This document shows positions 19,681 to 28,622 of a stretch of DNA of 64,000 nucleotides, piece after piece; the first letter of the stretch is position 1, and each line of letters starts with the position of its first letter. The stretch comes from a virus: the IMG/VR virus record IMGVR_UViG_3300023184_000088, positions 1-64,000 of that record. One strand, written 5' to 3'. The position numbers and the translations under genes are program-made. The notes below the pieces were generated by a model. That model saw only the letters and a list, made by a program, of their open reading frames with translations, was not told the DNA's origin and did not search any database.

Positions 19681-20429
19681 TGAGTGAAATAATTAATTTA
19701 ACAGGAGATACCGTTGTTGAGTTAAAAAAGAAAGGTAGAAAACCAACTCAATTAAATTATTTTGATGTTCGGGAAGAATTGGCGGTTGTTAGATTTTTAT
19801 CAACCGAGGATTATGAAGAAAGAAATAAAATTTATAATGAGTTTTTAAAACAACCTTTAGATAAAATGATATCCTCGATTATTCGTCGATACAAATTATA
19901 TAGAAAAGACATGGATTTCACCGAAATTCATGTAGACACTCATTCATTTTTAATGACCAAGATAGAAAAATTTAAGCCTTCTAGAGAAAAGAAGGCGTAT
20001 TCTTATTTTGGTACCATATGTAAAAATTATTTAATGGGTCAAATCATTAAAGACCAAAAAGAAACAAATAGAAAAATCTCATACGAGGATATCTCAACTA
20101 GTATAGAAAATAATGAAATGTTTTCATATAGTATAGAAAACGATGGGTTAGACCCCGAAAGAATTATTAGACATTTTTTATTAGAATTAGAAAAATTAAT
20201 TAAAGATGGTAATCTTTCAGAAAACGAAATTAAATTGGGACACGCTTTGTACGAAATATTTGAGAATTATGATAAAATTTTTATAGGAAATGATAATAAT
20301 AAATTTAATAAAAACATTATTTTATTATCGCTACGAGAGATGACAAACTTAACAACAAAGGAAATTAGAGGGTCTATGAAAAAATTTAAAAATATGTATT
20401 TGGTGTTAATTCAAAATATGGTTAAATAA
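19680..20429 (+). CDS. gp55-like late sigma factor
   Basis: This protein has 249 residues. The segment FKPSREKKAYSYFGTICKNYLMGQIIKDQKE (about 100-128) is a sigma region-2-like core as in T4-type late sigma factors. A Lys-rich basic region precedes it. No full region 4 is visible, as in gp55, which relies on a coactivator. It would direct host RNA polymerase to late promoters. It sits at the end of the glycosyltransferase operon and immediately before the first TATTTAT-type late gene, consistent with that role. Specificity for this motif is inferred. Confidence 0.65.
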   Translation: MSEIINLTGDTVVELKKKGRKPTQLNYFDVREELAVVRFLSTEDYEERNKIYNEFLKQPLDKMISSIIRRYKLYRKDMDFTEIHVDTHSFLMTKIEKFKPSREKKAYSYFGTICKNYLMGQIIKDQKETNRKISYEDISTSIENNEMFSYSIENDGLDPERIIRHFLLELEKLIKDGNLSENEIKLGHALYEIFENYDKIFIGNDNNKFNKNIILLSLREMTNLTTKEIRGSMKKFKNMYLVLIQNMVK

Positions 20430-20443
20430 ATCACACACCTAAA

Positions 20444-20450
20444 TATTTAT
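20444..20450 (+). promoter_or_regulatory. Late-promoter motif TATTTAT
   Basis: AATATTTATCATT lies directly before the ATG at 20455, right after the sigma-factor gene. Confidence 0.6.
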
Positions 20451-20454
20451 CATT

Positions 20455-20835
20455 ATGGCAAGACCGAAAAAAAACGAAATTAATTTATCTAAAGAATCAA
20501 TGTTATCATTGATGCAAGAAATCTATAATGAACTAGTAGAACAGAGAAACACCGCAATCAGAATTCAAAATAAAATGTTGACAATGATGAAGGAACCTGA
20601 AGATATGACTATCATAGGACCTGTAATTGAGAAACAACAAAAAATAATTAATGATTGTGTTGAGAAAAAATTAACTCTTTCTAAACTTCAATCTGGTATG
20701 TGGGAAAAATCTAATAACAATAATAGTGGTGAAAGTTTTTCTATTACTGATTTAGGTGACGATGACGATTTACTAAAAACATTAATTGAAAAAGACATAT
20801 CCAAAAGTTCTGATTCTTATAAAATGAAAAAATAA
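20455..20835 (+). CDS. Hypothetical structural or packaging protein
   Basis: This protein has 126 residues. The MARPKKNEINLSKES start and helical body resemble small-terminase or assembly proteins in general character, but I see no diagnostic motif. The C-terminus is acidic and Ser/Lys-rich. It is the first gene after a late-promoter motif, ahead of baseplate-type genes. Confidence 0.5.
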   Translation: MARPKKNEINLSKESMLSLMQEIYNELVEQRNTAIRIQNKMLTMMKEPEDMTIIGPVIEKQQKIINDCVEKKLTLSKLQSGMWEKSNNNNSGESFSITDLGDDDDLLKTLIEKDISKSSDSYKMKK

Positions 20836-20841
20836 TTTAAA

Positions 20842-22764
20842 ATGGGGTTAGATTTAAACTTTGACTATAATTCTGTTCAAAATAAAATAAATGCGACAAA
20901 GTCATATACCGATTTAAAAGGTCAGTATGATAATACCACTAAAAAAGCTGGAGAATCGTTTGAGAATGCAAAATCAGACATTACCGGTCAAATTCAAAAT
21001 TTAAAAAATCAATCTAAAAGATATCAAAAAGAGATTAAAACTCAACTTGAACAACTATTAGACATTAATAAAATTACCGGTGGTAAAGGGAGTAATTCAA
21101 CTAGATATGTTAAAAGATTATTTTTAACAGCCCTTAAAAATATTGAACCTAAAATTGCTAAAATTTTATCTGAAGAGGCGTTAAATGCTGTTGGATGTGA
21201 CCAACAGCAATCTTTTAGTGCTCAAACTATATACATTAAAGTTAAATCAATTGATTTGATTAATCTTTTAAAATTATCTCCAACTGAAGATGATGGAAAA
21301 CCATTGTACGAAAAACAACAAATAGATGTACAAAATTATCCATTTGCGATGAATAAAGAACTATATGAATTAATTCAAAATGGTAACCCATATTCAACAA
21401 CTAATGGTCAATTATATAAAGGGCAATCGGGACAAAATTTATTTGACATTCAATATGTTGAACAGGATAATTTTTTTGTTACCGGACCGTGGTATAAAAT
21501 AACATTACAAGACCGTATTGGGATTGGTGGAGGAACACCAAATAAAGTTGGTGAATTTATGGTGGATTATTTTAAAACAATTAAAGTTGTTGATACCACA
21601 AATATAATGGCAAATATTATGGAAGCTTTGTCGGGAGCAATCTCAATTAAAGCCAACGCAGGTATTGGTCAAATTGGTGACCAAACTAAATTTGGCTCAA
21701 TTGTTCAAAGAATATTGGGGTTATGTTTTGATAACAGAAAAGAAATTGATGTTAGTGGAATTGCCAAATTAGCTGATTTAGATGGAGTTGATGAATCATT
21801 TTTTGAATTTAACGAAATTGATTTAAGGAAAATAGAACAGACAATCACAAATATAAAAAATGGGGTTATTGAATTTGAAGGGTGTGATAACATTAAAGTA
21901 CCTGTGAATGCAAACGCAATTTTTGAAGATTTAAATAATTTAAATTTTGTTTCCGATAATGATTTGGTTGATGCAATGGATAATCTAACCAATTCGTTAA
22001 TTAATGACCCAGTATGGGGATTATCACCTCAAATAGACGTACAAGCAGCCGTTGATTTTAGTTTTATAAAATTAATGTGTCAAGGTATTGCATCATCATT
22101 ATTATCACCAAAAATATTATTACCAATTTACATTATGTTAAAATCTTTAGGTCAATCTGCGGTTGATTTAATTAATTCTTTTATGGCTTTTATTAAAGAG
22201 TTTAAGAAATTCGCTATTAATGTTATCTCAAAAGTTGGTGCAATATTTATCGAAGAATTATTTGAGTTAATTAAAAAAGATATAATGGCATTAATTCAGA
22301 AAGTAATTACTGATTTAATCAAAGAAAAAATTGATAAAAGATTAACGATGATTTTAAAATTAGTACAATTATTATTAATTGTGTCAAGTTTTATTAGTGA
22401 TTGGAGACGATGTAAAAGCGTTGTTGATGAAATATTATCAATGTTATCGTTAATAACATCATCAATACCTGGTCTTGGTGGTGGAATACCATTACCATTA
22501 TTATTCGCTTCACAACTATTAGACGGGTATTCAGCATCAAGAGCTTTTATTGGTTCTATTGAGGAATTCCAAAAAATTGGGGTTCCAACAGGTGCATTAC
22601 CAGATGGGAGCCCAAATTTAGATATATTGTCAAAATTTGGCCAAATGAGAGCCATGGCAAATGAAGAAGATTCAAATGGTAAATTAGAGATAGCTATAGG
22701 ACCATTAACAATGACACCTGCAGGTTTAACTATCCCATCCAAAGCCACCGGAAAAAAAATATAA
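20842..22764 (+). CDS. Large structural protein, baseplate region
   Basis: This protein has 640 residues. The N-terminal 80 residues are a helical coiled-coil region (YDNTTKKAGESFENAKSDIT...). The middle is mixed alpha/beta. Residues about 415-560 are strongly hydrophobic helices (ILLPIYIMLKSLGQSAVDLI, LVQLLLIVSSFIS), either a buried core or a membrane-interacting stretch. It sits just before the gp5-like hub gene. I do not recognise the family; a baseplate or tail role is inferred from position. Confidence 0.55.
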   Translation: MGLDLNFDYNSVQNKINATKSYTDLKGQYDNTTKKAGESFENAKSDITGQIQNLKNQSKRYQKEIKTQLEQLLDINKITGGKGSNSTRYVKRLFLTALKNIEPKIAKILSEEALNAVGCDQQQSFSAQTIYIKVKSIDLINLLKLSPTEDDGKPLYEKQQIDVQNYPFAMNKELYELIQNGNPYSTTNGQLYKGQSGQNLFDIQYVEQDNFFVTGPWYKITLQDRIGIGGGTPNKVGEFMVDYFKTIKVVDTTNIMANIMEALSGAISIKANAGIGQIGDQTKFGSIVQRILGLCFDNRKEIDVSGIAKLADLDGVDESFFEFNEIDLRKIEQTITNIKNGVIEFEGCDNIKVPVNANAIFEDLNNLNFVSDNDLVDAMDNLTNSLINDPVWGLSPQIDVQAAVDFSFIKLMCQGIASSLLSPKILLPIYIMLKSLGQSAVDLINSFMAFIKEFKKFAINVISKVGAIFIEELFELIKKDIMALIQKVITDLIKEKIDKRLTMILKLVQLLLIVSSFISDWRRCKSVVDEILSMLSLITSSIPGLGGGIPLPLLFASQLLDGYSASRAFIGSIEEFQKIGVPTGALPDGSPNLDILSKFGQMRAMANEEDSNGKLEIAIGPLTMTPAGLTIPSKATGKKI

Positions 22765-22766
22765 TT

Positions 22767-22982
22767 ATGACAAAAATAGAAGAATCAGAAAAGGCGTTAG
22801 ATATTATAAAAAATTATAAATCTTCATCAAACAAAGATTTAATTTTTGTTATGGATTTTATTCAAGAAGATTTTAAATTAACAAAAGAAACTATTATAAA
22901 ATTAACAGAACATTTAGATAAGGTTGAGATTACTTATAACACAATTCTAAAAGAATATCAAAAAAGAACAAACACTAAATAA
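22767..22982 (+). CDS. Hypothetical small helical protein
   Basis: This protein has 71 residues, highly charged and entirely helical by eye (SEKALDIIKNYK..., FKLTKETIIKLTEHLDKVE). It starts 2 nt after the previous stop, and its own stop overlaps the next ATG by one base. It may be a chaperone-like or structural partner of the hub gene. Confidence 0.5.
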   Translation: MTKIEESEKALDIIKNYKSSSNKDLIFVMDFIQEDFKLTKETIIKLTEHLDKVEITYNTILKEYQKRTNTK

Positions 22983-24559
22983 TGCAAATAGATAGTCAAA
23001 ATAAGTATCAAATATTATTTGCTGGTAGAGTATATGATGACCAAGACCCCACTATGCTTGGTCGTTTACGTGTTTTACCTGAAAGTAAAGATTATTCAGC
23101 CATAATAGGTGCTGTTCCAGATTGGGATGAAGAGATTGATAAATGGACAATTAAAGACCCAATTGTTTTTATACCATTATTACCTTTCTACTTTAGTCAA
23201 ACACCTAAAATTGATGAATATGTTCATATAATTTATATGAACAAAAAATTTCCAAATCAGAATCAATTTTATATTCAAGGACCATTTTCTTCACCAACAA
23301 AAACATCGTTTGAACAATTTAATGCTGCTCAAACATTTTTAGCATCTGGTGATAAAATAAAAGAGGGGATATCAATTAAAAATCAAAATGGTGAATATAG
23401 AAACCCAACTTTAAATAAGGGTATTTATCCTGAACCAGGCGATAACGCTTTATTGGGTAGAGGTTCTGCTGATGTCGTTGTAAAACAAAATGAGGTATTA
23501 ATTCGTGCGGGTAAATCAAAACCTCTTACTGGTGCATTACCTGAAGTTAACACAAAAAGGGGATTTTTACAATTATCTAATTTCTCAACAGAAGAAATTC
23601 CAGGTAATCCAACTTTAGATACTAGATTTGAAGAGGTTGTTGACATGGTTAAAAAAATGATAATATGGGATATAACAACATTAGAAAGTAATTCTAATTT
23701 TACGGGAACTGTTAGTTTACATAATGTAATACCAAGTATATCTGTTAACACTAAAAATTTTAGACCTGAAAGTATAACTACATTAAGTATTGGAACTAAT
23801 TATACAAACGCTATTGAGAATTATTCATTTGTTGGGGAATCTTTTGAAAGTTGTGTTAATAAAATTAATACTTTTATTACATCGGTTTTTAATGGTCGCA
23901 TTAATATTCCGGGTTATGCTGTTAGAAACCCTCAAAATTTTGCTGAAGGGGCTAATTTACCTTTAATTGTTACACCATCAAAATTATCGTATGAATTAGG
24001 TAATAATTTTACAGCAACTAAAACTAGTGGTGATATTACCATATTAACAAATTATCTTAAATTTTATTCTAAAATTAAATGTAATTCAACACAAACTAAA
24101 ACCGGTTTTTTTTTAATATCAACTAGAAACTCAAAAGGTACACCATTTATAGGACCACAGTTTGATAAAAAAGAAGAAATTTCAATATTAAACAATTTTC
24201 ATAATTCTGATATAACTTATGGAATATTAGGTAGTCAAAGGGTTTATTTATTATCTCACGATTCCACAGGACCAAAAGGTTTGATTGATTTATCTGATAC
24301 TCTTTATGGTATTCCCCAAGATAGATTTGTTAGAGGTGAGGGAAGTATTCTCAATAAAACTTATCCTGTTGTTAGAGGAGACCAATTGATGATATTACTC
24401 CGAAAAATGTTTGCATTTGTTACCGGTCATGTACATCCAACGGCAACAATGGCACCAGTTCCAGTGGCATCCGGTAATGGACAAACTAGTTTTGAGGTAG
24501 AAAGTATTTTAGCCAATGCGGAAAATGACATACTAAATCAAAATATTCGAATTAATTGA
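22982..24559 (+). CDS. gp5-like baseplate hub/spike protein (OB-fold)
   Basis: This protein has 525 residues. Residues 10-90 match the OB-fold start of T4 gp5-type hub proteins: FAGRVYDDQDPTMLGRLRVLPE, then DPIVFIPLLPFYF and EYVHIIYM. The segment GDNALLGRGSADVVVKQNEVLIRAGK (about 155-180) is also typical of gp5-like proteins. No lysozyme domain is visible in the middle. The C-terminal GHVHPTATMAPVPVASG may be the start of a spike tip. It would sit at the tip of the tail tube in the baseplate centre. Confidence 0.65.
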   Translation: MQIDSQNKYQILFAGRVYDDQDPTMLGRLRVLPESKDYSAIIGAVPDWDEEIDKWTIKDPIVFIPLLPFYFSQTPKIDEYVHIIYMNKKFPNQNQFYIQGPFSSPTKTSFEQFNAAQTFLASGDKIKEGISIKNQNGEYRNPTLNKGIYPEPGDNALLGRGSADVVVKQNEVLIRAGKSKPLTGALPEVNTKRGFLQLSNFSTEEIPGNPTLDTRFEEVVDMVKKMIIWDITTLESNSNFTGTVSLHNVIPSISVNTKNFRPESITTLSIGTNYTNAIENYSFVGESFESCVNKINTFITSVFNGRINIPGYAVRNPQNFAEGANLPLIVTPSKLSYELGNNFTATKTSGDITILTNYLKFYSKIKCNSTQTKTGFFLISTRNSKGTPFIGPQFDKKEEISILNNFHNSDITYGILGSQRVYLLSHDSTGPKGLIDLSDTLYGIPQDRFVRGEGSILNKTYPVVRGDQLMILLRKMFAFVTGHVHPTATMAPVPVASGNGQTSFEVESILANAENDILNQNIRIN

Positions 24560-24566
24560 TATTTAT
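24560..24566 (+). promoter_or_regulatory. Late-promoter motif TATTTAT
   Basis: GATATTTATAAGTAAAA lies 15 nt before the ATG at 24582, directly after the hub-gene stop. Confidence 0.6.
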
Positions 24567-24581
24567 AAGTAAAACACTTAA

Positions 24582-26063
24582 ATGTCAATTAATAACTCGT
24601 ATTTTAGCAAGAACAATACCCTTACTTCAAATAGTTTTGTAAATACTGGAAGAAACCCAGTTACTGAGCTTTTTTATGGTTCAGTTATTAGTTCTCAATA
24701 CCCAAACGGGTATAGTAGATTTATCTTTGATTTAGATTTAACCTTATTAACTCAAAAAGTTTCTGATGGTACAATAAGTTTAAATTGTGATGAATTACCT
24801 ACACATACTTTAAGAATGGTAAACACCTCATCATTTAATGAAGAATTATTAAATACTACCACATCTCAAGGTAGAATGAGAGCGACATCGTTTGATTTAA
24901 TTTTATTTAGAATACCGTATATTGATAACGACCCTGACCAACCTCAAGTTTGGGATGAAGGTGTTGGTTACGATTTCGCTGATTTAATTTATGATTATAG
25001 TCCATCGGATAAAAACTTTTCTGATAGAGCATCAAATTGGTTTCAAACAACGACTATTGGTACTTGGGAAGAAGAAGGTTTATATAATAATCAAAATCTT
25101 GGTAATGTTCCTTATAGTGGTTTAACAATTGTTGATACACAACATTTTGAATTTGGTGATGAGAATATTAGTTTTAATATGTCTAACGAAATAAATGCAA
25201 TTTTATTTGGACAAAGTCAGTTAACTAATGTATCTGGATGGGGTATTGCTTACAAACCACAAGTTGAGAACTTAACGGGATTAACCGATAACTACGAAGT
25301 TCAATTTTTTACTCGTCATACACAAACATTCTACGAACCATTTTTAGAAACATCTTACGATGATTTAATTGAGGATGATAGAAACTCTTTTAGTTTGGGT
25401 AAAGTTAACAAATTATACTTATATCTTTTTGATAATGGCAATCCAATTAATTTAGATAATAACCCAATTGTAGATATTTTAGATATGACAGGTACTGAAA
25501 TACCTGGTTTAATTGGTCTTGAGACTTGCCAAAAAACTAAAGGTGTTTATGAAGTTATTATTCCACCTCTTTTAGGTTATAAAACTCCTTGTACTTTTTC
25601 AGATAGATGGTATGATTTAAATTTAAATGGATTTGAATTACCTCAAATGACTAATGATTTTGTTATATACCCATTAAAAAACTCAATTCAAATGGGGGTT
25701 GTTTCATCTGAACCTAAATTATATGGTTTTGACTTTTATGGTTTAAAACAAGATGAGAAAATATATAATACCGACATGAGAAAAGTTGGTGTGGTTATTA
25801 AACAAGCATACTCAACACAAAAATTATTACAAAATGTTAGTGCGTATTATAGAATTTATGTTAGAGAAGGACAAACTGAAGTTCAAGTTCAAGATTGGAC
25901 AAAAATAAACAGAACCCCCAATGAATATTATTTTATGTTTGACACAAGAGATAAAATCCCTAACGAATATTATGTGGATATGAAGGTCATTAGCAGTGGG
26001 GAAATAAATACTTACAAAAAACAAATTAAATTTCAGATTGTTAATGTGAAGTATTTGGAATAG
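24582..26063 (+). CDS. Structural protein of the baseplate/tail region
   Basis: This protein has 493 residues, rich in Asn, Thr, aromatics and beta segments. A central IPYIDNDPDQPQVWDEGVGYDFADL and a C-terminal Ig-like stretch (SAYYRIYVREGQTEVQVQDWTKINR...) are visible. It follows the hub gene with its own late motif, suggesting a baseplate or tail-fibre-attachment protein. No family is recognised. Confidence 0.55.
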   Translation: MSINNSYFSKNNTLTSNSFVNTGRNPVTELFYGSVISSQYPNGYSRFIFDLDLTLLTQKVSDGTISLNCDELPTHTLRMVNTSSFNEELLNTTTSQGRMRATSFDLILFRIPYIDNDPDQPQVWDEGVGYDFADLIYDYSPSDKNFSDRASNWFQTTTIGTWEEEGLYNNQNLGNVPYSGLTIVDTQHFEFGDENISFNMSNEINAILFGQSQLTNVSGWGIAYKPQVENLTGLTDNYEVQFFTRHTQTFYEPFLETSYDDLIEDDRNSFSLGKVNKLYLYLFDNGNPINLDNNPIVDILDMTGTEIPGLIGLETCQKTKGVYEVIIPPLLGYKTPCTFSDRWYDLNLNGFELPQMTNDFVIYPLKNSIQMGVVSSEPKLYGFDFYGLKQDEKIYNTDMRKVGVVIKQAYSTQKLLQNVSAYYRIYVREGQTEVQVQDWTKINRTPNEYYFMFDTRDKIPNEYYVDMKVISSGEINTYKKQIKFQIVNVKYLE

Positions 26064-26068
26064 TTAGA

Positions 26069-26075
26069 TATTTAT
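26069..26075 (+). promoter_or_regulatory. Late-promoter motif TATTTAT
   Basis: GATATTTATAAATAAAA lies 12 nt before the ATG at 26088. Confidence 0.6.
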
Positions 26076-26087
26076 AAATAAAAAATT

Positions 26088-26453
26088 ATGGCAAATATAT
26101 ATTACTCAGGAACATCTTGTGTTGATAGTTCACCAATTGAGATTATTTCGGTTGAGGGTTTGTTAACCGGAAAAACATATCAAGATTTTAGTTTAAATTG
26201 TGTTTCATTAACATATAGTGCATCTACAACCGGAGAAACTAACACAACATTCTTATATGGTCCATTCGACGATTGTACCGAGTGTAACGCTCCGCTATCA
26301 GCGGGAACTGAATATAATGTATGTGATTTAGATTGTAGTGGTAATACTATCTCTATAACGCCCCCTCACCCAACTTACACAAATGAGTTTGGTAAAGCTG
26401 TGGTAGAATTAAACTCTGTCGCATTAGGAGGAATAAATGGATTAAACAATTAA
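26088..26453 (+). CDS. Hypothetical small structural protein
   Basis: This protein has 121 residues, beta-rich, with six Cys including CTEC and CDLDC and no signal peptide. It lies behind a late motif and ahead of another small beta-rich protein. A virion decoration role is possible but not shown. Confidence 0.5.
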   Translation: MANIYYSGTSCVDSSPIEIISVEGLLTGKTYQDFSLNCVSLTYSASTTGETNTTFLYGPFDDCTECNAPLSAGTEYNVCDLDCSGNTISITPPHPTYTNEFGKAVVELNSVALGGINGLNN

Positions 26454-26468
26454 AAATAAATAAAAATT

Positions 26469-26810
26469 ATGTTATACTTACAAATTACACCAGCAGCTGA
26501 AAAAACAACACAAGTAACCCCTTTTTCAGCAATTACTGAATCCGCAGACTTAATGTTTGCTGTGGCAAGACCATACACATTAGGAGCGTCAAGAGTTAAC
26601 TTCCAAGTAACTTTTGGAAATGGAACTATCGCCGATAATCAAGTGTCCGATTTTGTGGAATTATTAAACACAAATGTTGTGTTAACTAGTGAAGAATTTT
26701 CTAATTGGGGTACCGACGATTCAGTTATATTAGAAACTATAGCGACTAAATTAGGTACAACATCTTTAGGTGTTTATACCTCATCTCCACAACAAGGAAA
26801 CAATTTTTAA
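26469..26810 (+). CDS. Hypothetical small structural protein
   Basis: This protein has 113 residues, beta-rich and low in charge (MLYLQITPAAEK..., VNFQVTFGNGTI, VVLTSEEFSNWGTDDSVILETIATKLG). It starts 15 nt after the previous gene. It was probably expressed with the baseplate genes; the function is unknown. Confidence 0.5.
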   Translation: MLYLQITPAAEKTTQVTPFSAITESADLMFAVARPYTLGASRVNFQVTFGNGTIADNQVSDFVELLNTNVVLTSEEFSNWGTDDSVILETIATKLGTTSLGVYTSSPQQGNNF

Positions 26811-26850
26811 TTAAAAGTTTAATTTTTCTTTTTTATATCATTTTTATTCT

Positions 26851-26858
26851 TATCTTTG
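26851..26858 (+). promoter_or_regulatory. Host-type -7 element TATCTTTG
   Basis: A perfect TAnnTTTG box lies 21 nt before the ATG at 26880. No clear TTTG is seen about 19 nt further upstream, so the promoter may be weak or activated. Confidence 0.5.
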
Positions 26859-26879
26859 TCGAATAATATAAAAATAAAA

Positions 26880-27290
26880 ATGATGAGAATTTTAAGGAGA
26901 TTAAGAAAAAAAATTAATTATAAGATTGTTAAATTCTTCAGAAATTTAACAAGTGGTGATAGACCAATACTTGAGGATAATGAGAGAATCTGTACATCTG
27001 TATGTAGGAAATTAATTAATCACCCAAATTCTAAATTTTTAATAGCCCCCCTCTCAATGAAGAGGTACATTAAAAATAGTGAGTTAGAATTGTTTATTGT
27101 TTTACAAGATAGACAAATTAGTATCACTAACCACGTATATCATTATGATGTTGTTATTAGTAATAGAAATTGGGAAAGAATTACAAATATGTACGATAAT
27201 AAAACCGAGAAAATTAGACAAGAATTTGAAAATGAAATGAGTTCTCAAATAAAACATTCTTTATCAACGATACTATCTAAATTAGATTAG
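26880..27290 (+). CDS. Hypothetical basic protein
   Basis: A -7 box TATCTTTG covers 26851-26858, so the TTG at 26856 cannot be the start. ATG 26880 is chosen, giving 136 residues. The N-terminus is very basic (MMRILRRLRKKINYK), followed by alpha/beta segments. Unlike the preceding genes it has a host-type promoter, so it may be expressed early. The function is unknown. Confidence 0.5.
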   Translation: MMRILRRLRKKINYKIVKFFRNLTSGDRPILEDNERICTSVCRKLINHPNSKFLIAPLSMKRYIKNSELELFIVLQDRQISITNHVYHYDVVISNRNWERITNMYDNKTEKIRQEFENEMSSQIKHSLSTILSKLD

Positions 27291-27317
27291 TGTTTTTCAG
27301 ATAAAACCTTTTTAATT

Positions 27318-27349
27318 AAATCCCTTAACGATTCGTTTTGGGATTTTTT
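27318..27349. terminator. Terminator between convergent genes
   Basis: AAATCCC and GGGATTT form a 7-bp stem followed by T residues on the plus strand. It separates the plus-strand gene ending at 27290 from the minus-strand gene ending at 27351. Confidence 0.7.
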
Positions 27350-27350
27350 A

Positions 27351-28349
27351 TTAAAACATATCTTCAAGTCTATACAAATGTTGTTTAACAATATCTAAAT
27401 CACTTATATCGGTAAAGGTCATACCTTGTTTTTTTAATTTCTGAACTTGAGTGTGCAATTGTGTCATCATCTGTTTAACAGCTGAAGACATCATAGGGTA
27501 GTTTGTAACCATTTGGTCTAACTGATAATACTCATTAGGTAATCCTAAACCTTTCCCAATTTTATTAACCCAATTTTTGCCATAATTATCAGCATCCATT
27601 TCCATATCCCAATAAATTTTGTAGAACTCTTCAAAGTCCTCAATATCCCCCATATAGGAATCGGCCAAATCAAACTCACTCATTTGTTGTTCGTGTTTTA
27701 ATTCGTGAAATAAAACATAAACGAACCCTGCTAAATTAGGTATTGTGTCCGGAGAACATAAAATGATTGAATCTCTTGTACGAACACCTCTATATCCTGT
27801 CTGACATCCATTAATAACTTTTATGTTAAATCCTCGGTCTTGTATAAAGTCCTTTATCTTATTAAACATAACATCAAGTTTATGGTGATACTCTTGAGGT
27901 ATCTTACTTTTAAATTTGTCAATTACTCTATCGTAATTAGAGGGTGTTTTTAGAGCGTTTGGGACAATATCTTCTAAAATGGTGTCTTTGGTTATCTCAA
28001 ACCATTCCGTTACAATAGGGACTATCCCCTTCTTCTTACCGGGGGTTTGATTGATATTGTTTCCATCGTCATCACTCGCAGTTAGATTGGGATGTTTTTC
28101 CATATACTTGGAAATTTTTTTAGCTTTAGACTCAATCTTTTTGATTTGTTTTTTTGGTTCATCCATAGACCCATCATAACTATCATACTCCAACATCGCA
28201 TCATCATACTTAGATACAGGGATGTTAAACGGTTGCATATCAGATTTTTTAAATATTCTAATTCCCGGTTGCATAGGAGCAATATATGAACCTCTACCCC
28301 CACTTCCATCAGATGATGCCTCGTTAATATGTATTTTATTATTTTTCAT
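27351..28349 (-). CDS. Zinc metalloprotease, possible virion protein
   Basis: This protein has 332 residues. HELKHEQQ near residue 213 is a HExxH zinc motif, and EMDADNYG near 249 supplies the third ligand in gluzincin style. The N-terminus HINEASSDGSGG closely resembles the capsid protein sequence LINEATSDGSSG, where a gp21-type protease should cut after INE. This protein may therefore be processed and packaged with the prohead. It has a late motif upstream and lies beside the head genes. The substrate is unknown. Confidence 0.65.
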   Translation of the reverse strand: MKNNKIHINEASSDGSGGRGSYIAPMQPGIRIFKKSDMQPFNIPVSKYDDAMLEYDSYDGSMDEPKKQIKKIESKAKKISKYMEKHPNLTASDDDGNNINQTPGKKKGIVPIVTEWFEITKDTILEDIVPNALKTPSNYDRVIDKFKSKIPQEYHHKLDVMFNKIKDFIQDRGFNIKVINGCQTGYRGVRTRDSIILCSPDTIPNLAGFVYVLFHELKHEQQMSEFDLADSYMGDIEDFEEFYKIYWDMEMDADNYGKNWVNKIGKGLGLPNEYYQLDQMVTNYPMMSSAVKQMMTQLHTQVQKLKKQGMTFTDISDLDIVKQHLYRLEDMF

Positions 28350-28358
28350 AGTATAATT

Positions 28359-28365
28359 ATAAATA
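28359..28365 (-). promoter_or_regulatory. Late-promoter motif TATTTAT
   Basis: On the minus strand GATATTTATAATTATAC lies 10 nt before the ATG at 28349. Confidence 0.6.
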
Positions 28366-28381
28366 TCTTATATAATTAAAT

Positions 28382-28618
28382 ATGGAACAACAACCTGAAA
28401 TATTCGGAAAACTATTTGAATCAATCCCCCTACACACTGAAGAACACTTAGATATTCTTTTAGACACTATGGATAATGATAGAGCTAACTACTTTTTAAT
28501 ACAAGCCGTTAAATATGCCTTTCATTCCGGAATATACTCTCTCGGTGAAGCTGAAGTGATTTCTAAATCAATTAGGGTTTTATCTAAAAAAGATATAGAA
28601 AAAGTTGTGGAGGAATAA
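28382..28618 (+). CDS. Hypothetical small protein
   Basis: This protein has 78 residues, acidic and helical (PEIFGKLFESIPLHTEEHLDILLDTMDNDRANYFLIQAVKYAFH). It is divergent from the metalloprotease gene with a 32-nt gap, and convergent with the homing endonuclease gene. No family is recognised. Confidence 0.5.
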   Translation: MEQQPEIFGKLFESIPLHTEEHLDILLDTMDNDRANYFLIQAVKYAFHSGIYSLGEAEVISKSIRVLSKKDIEKVVEE

Positions 28619-28622
28619 TTTA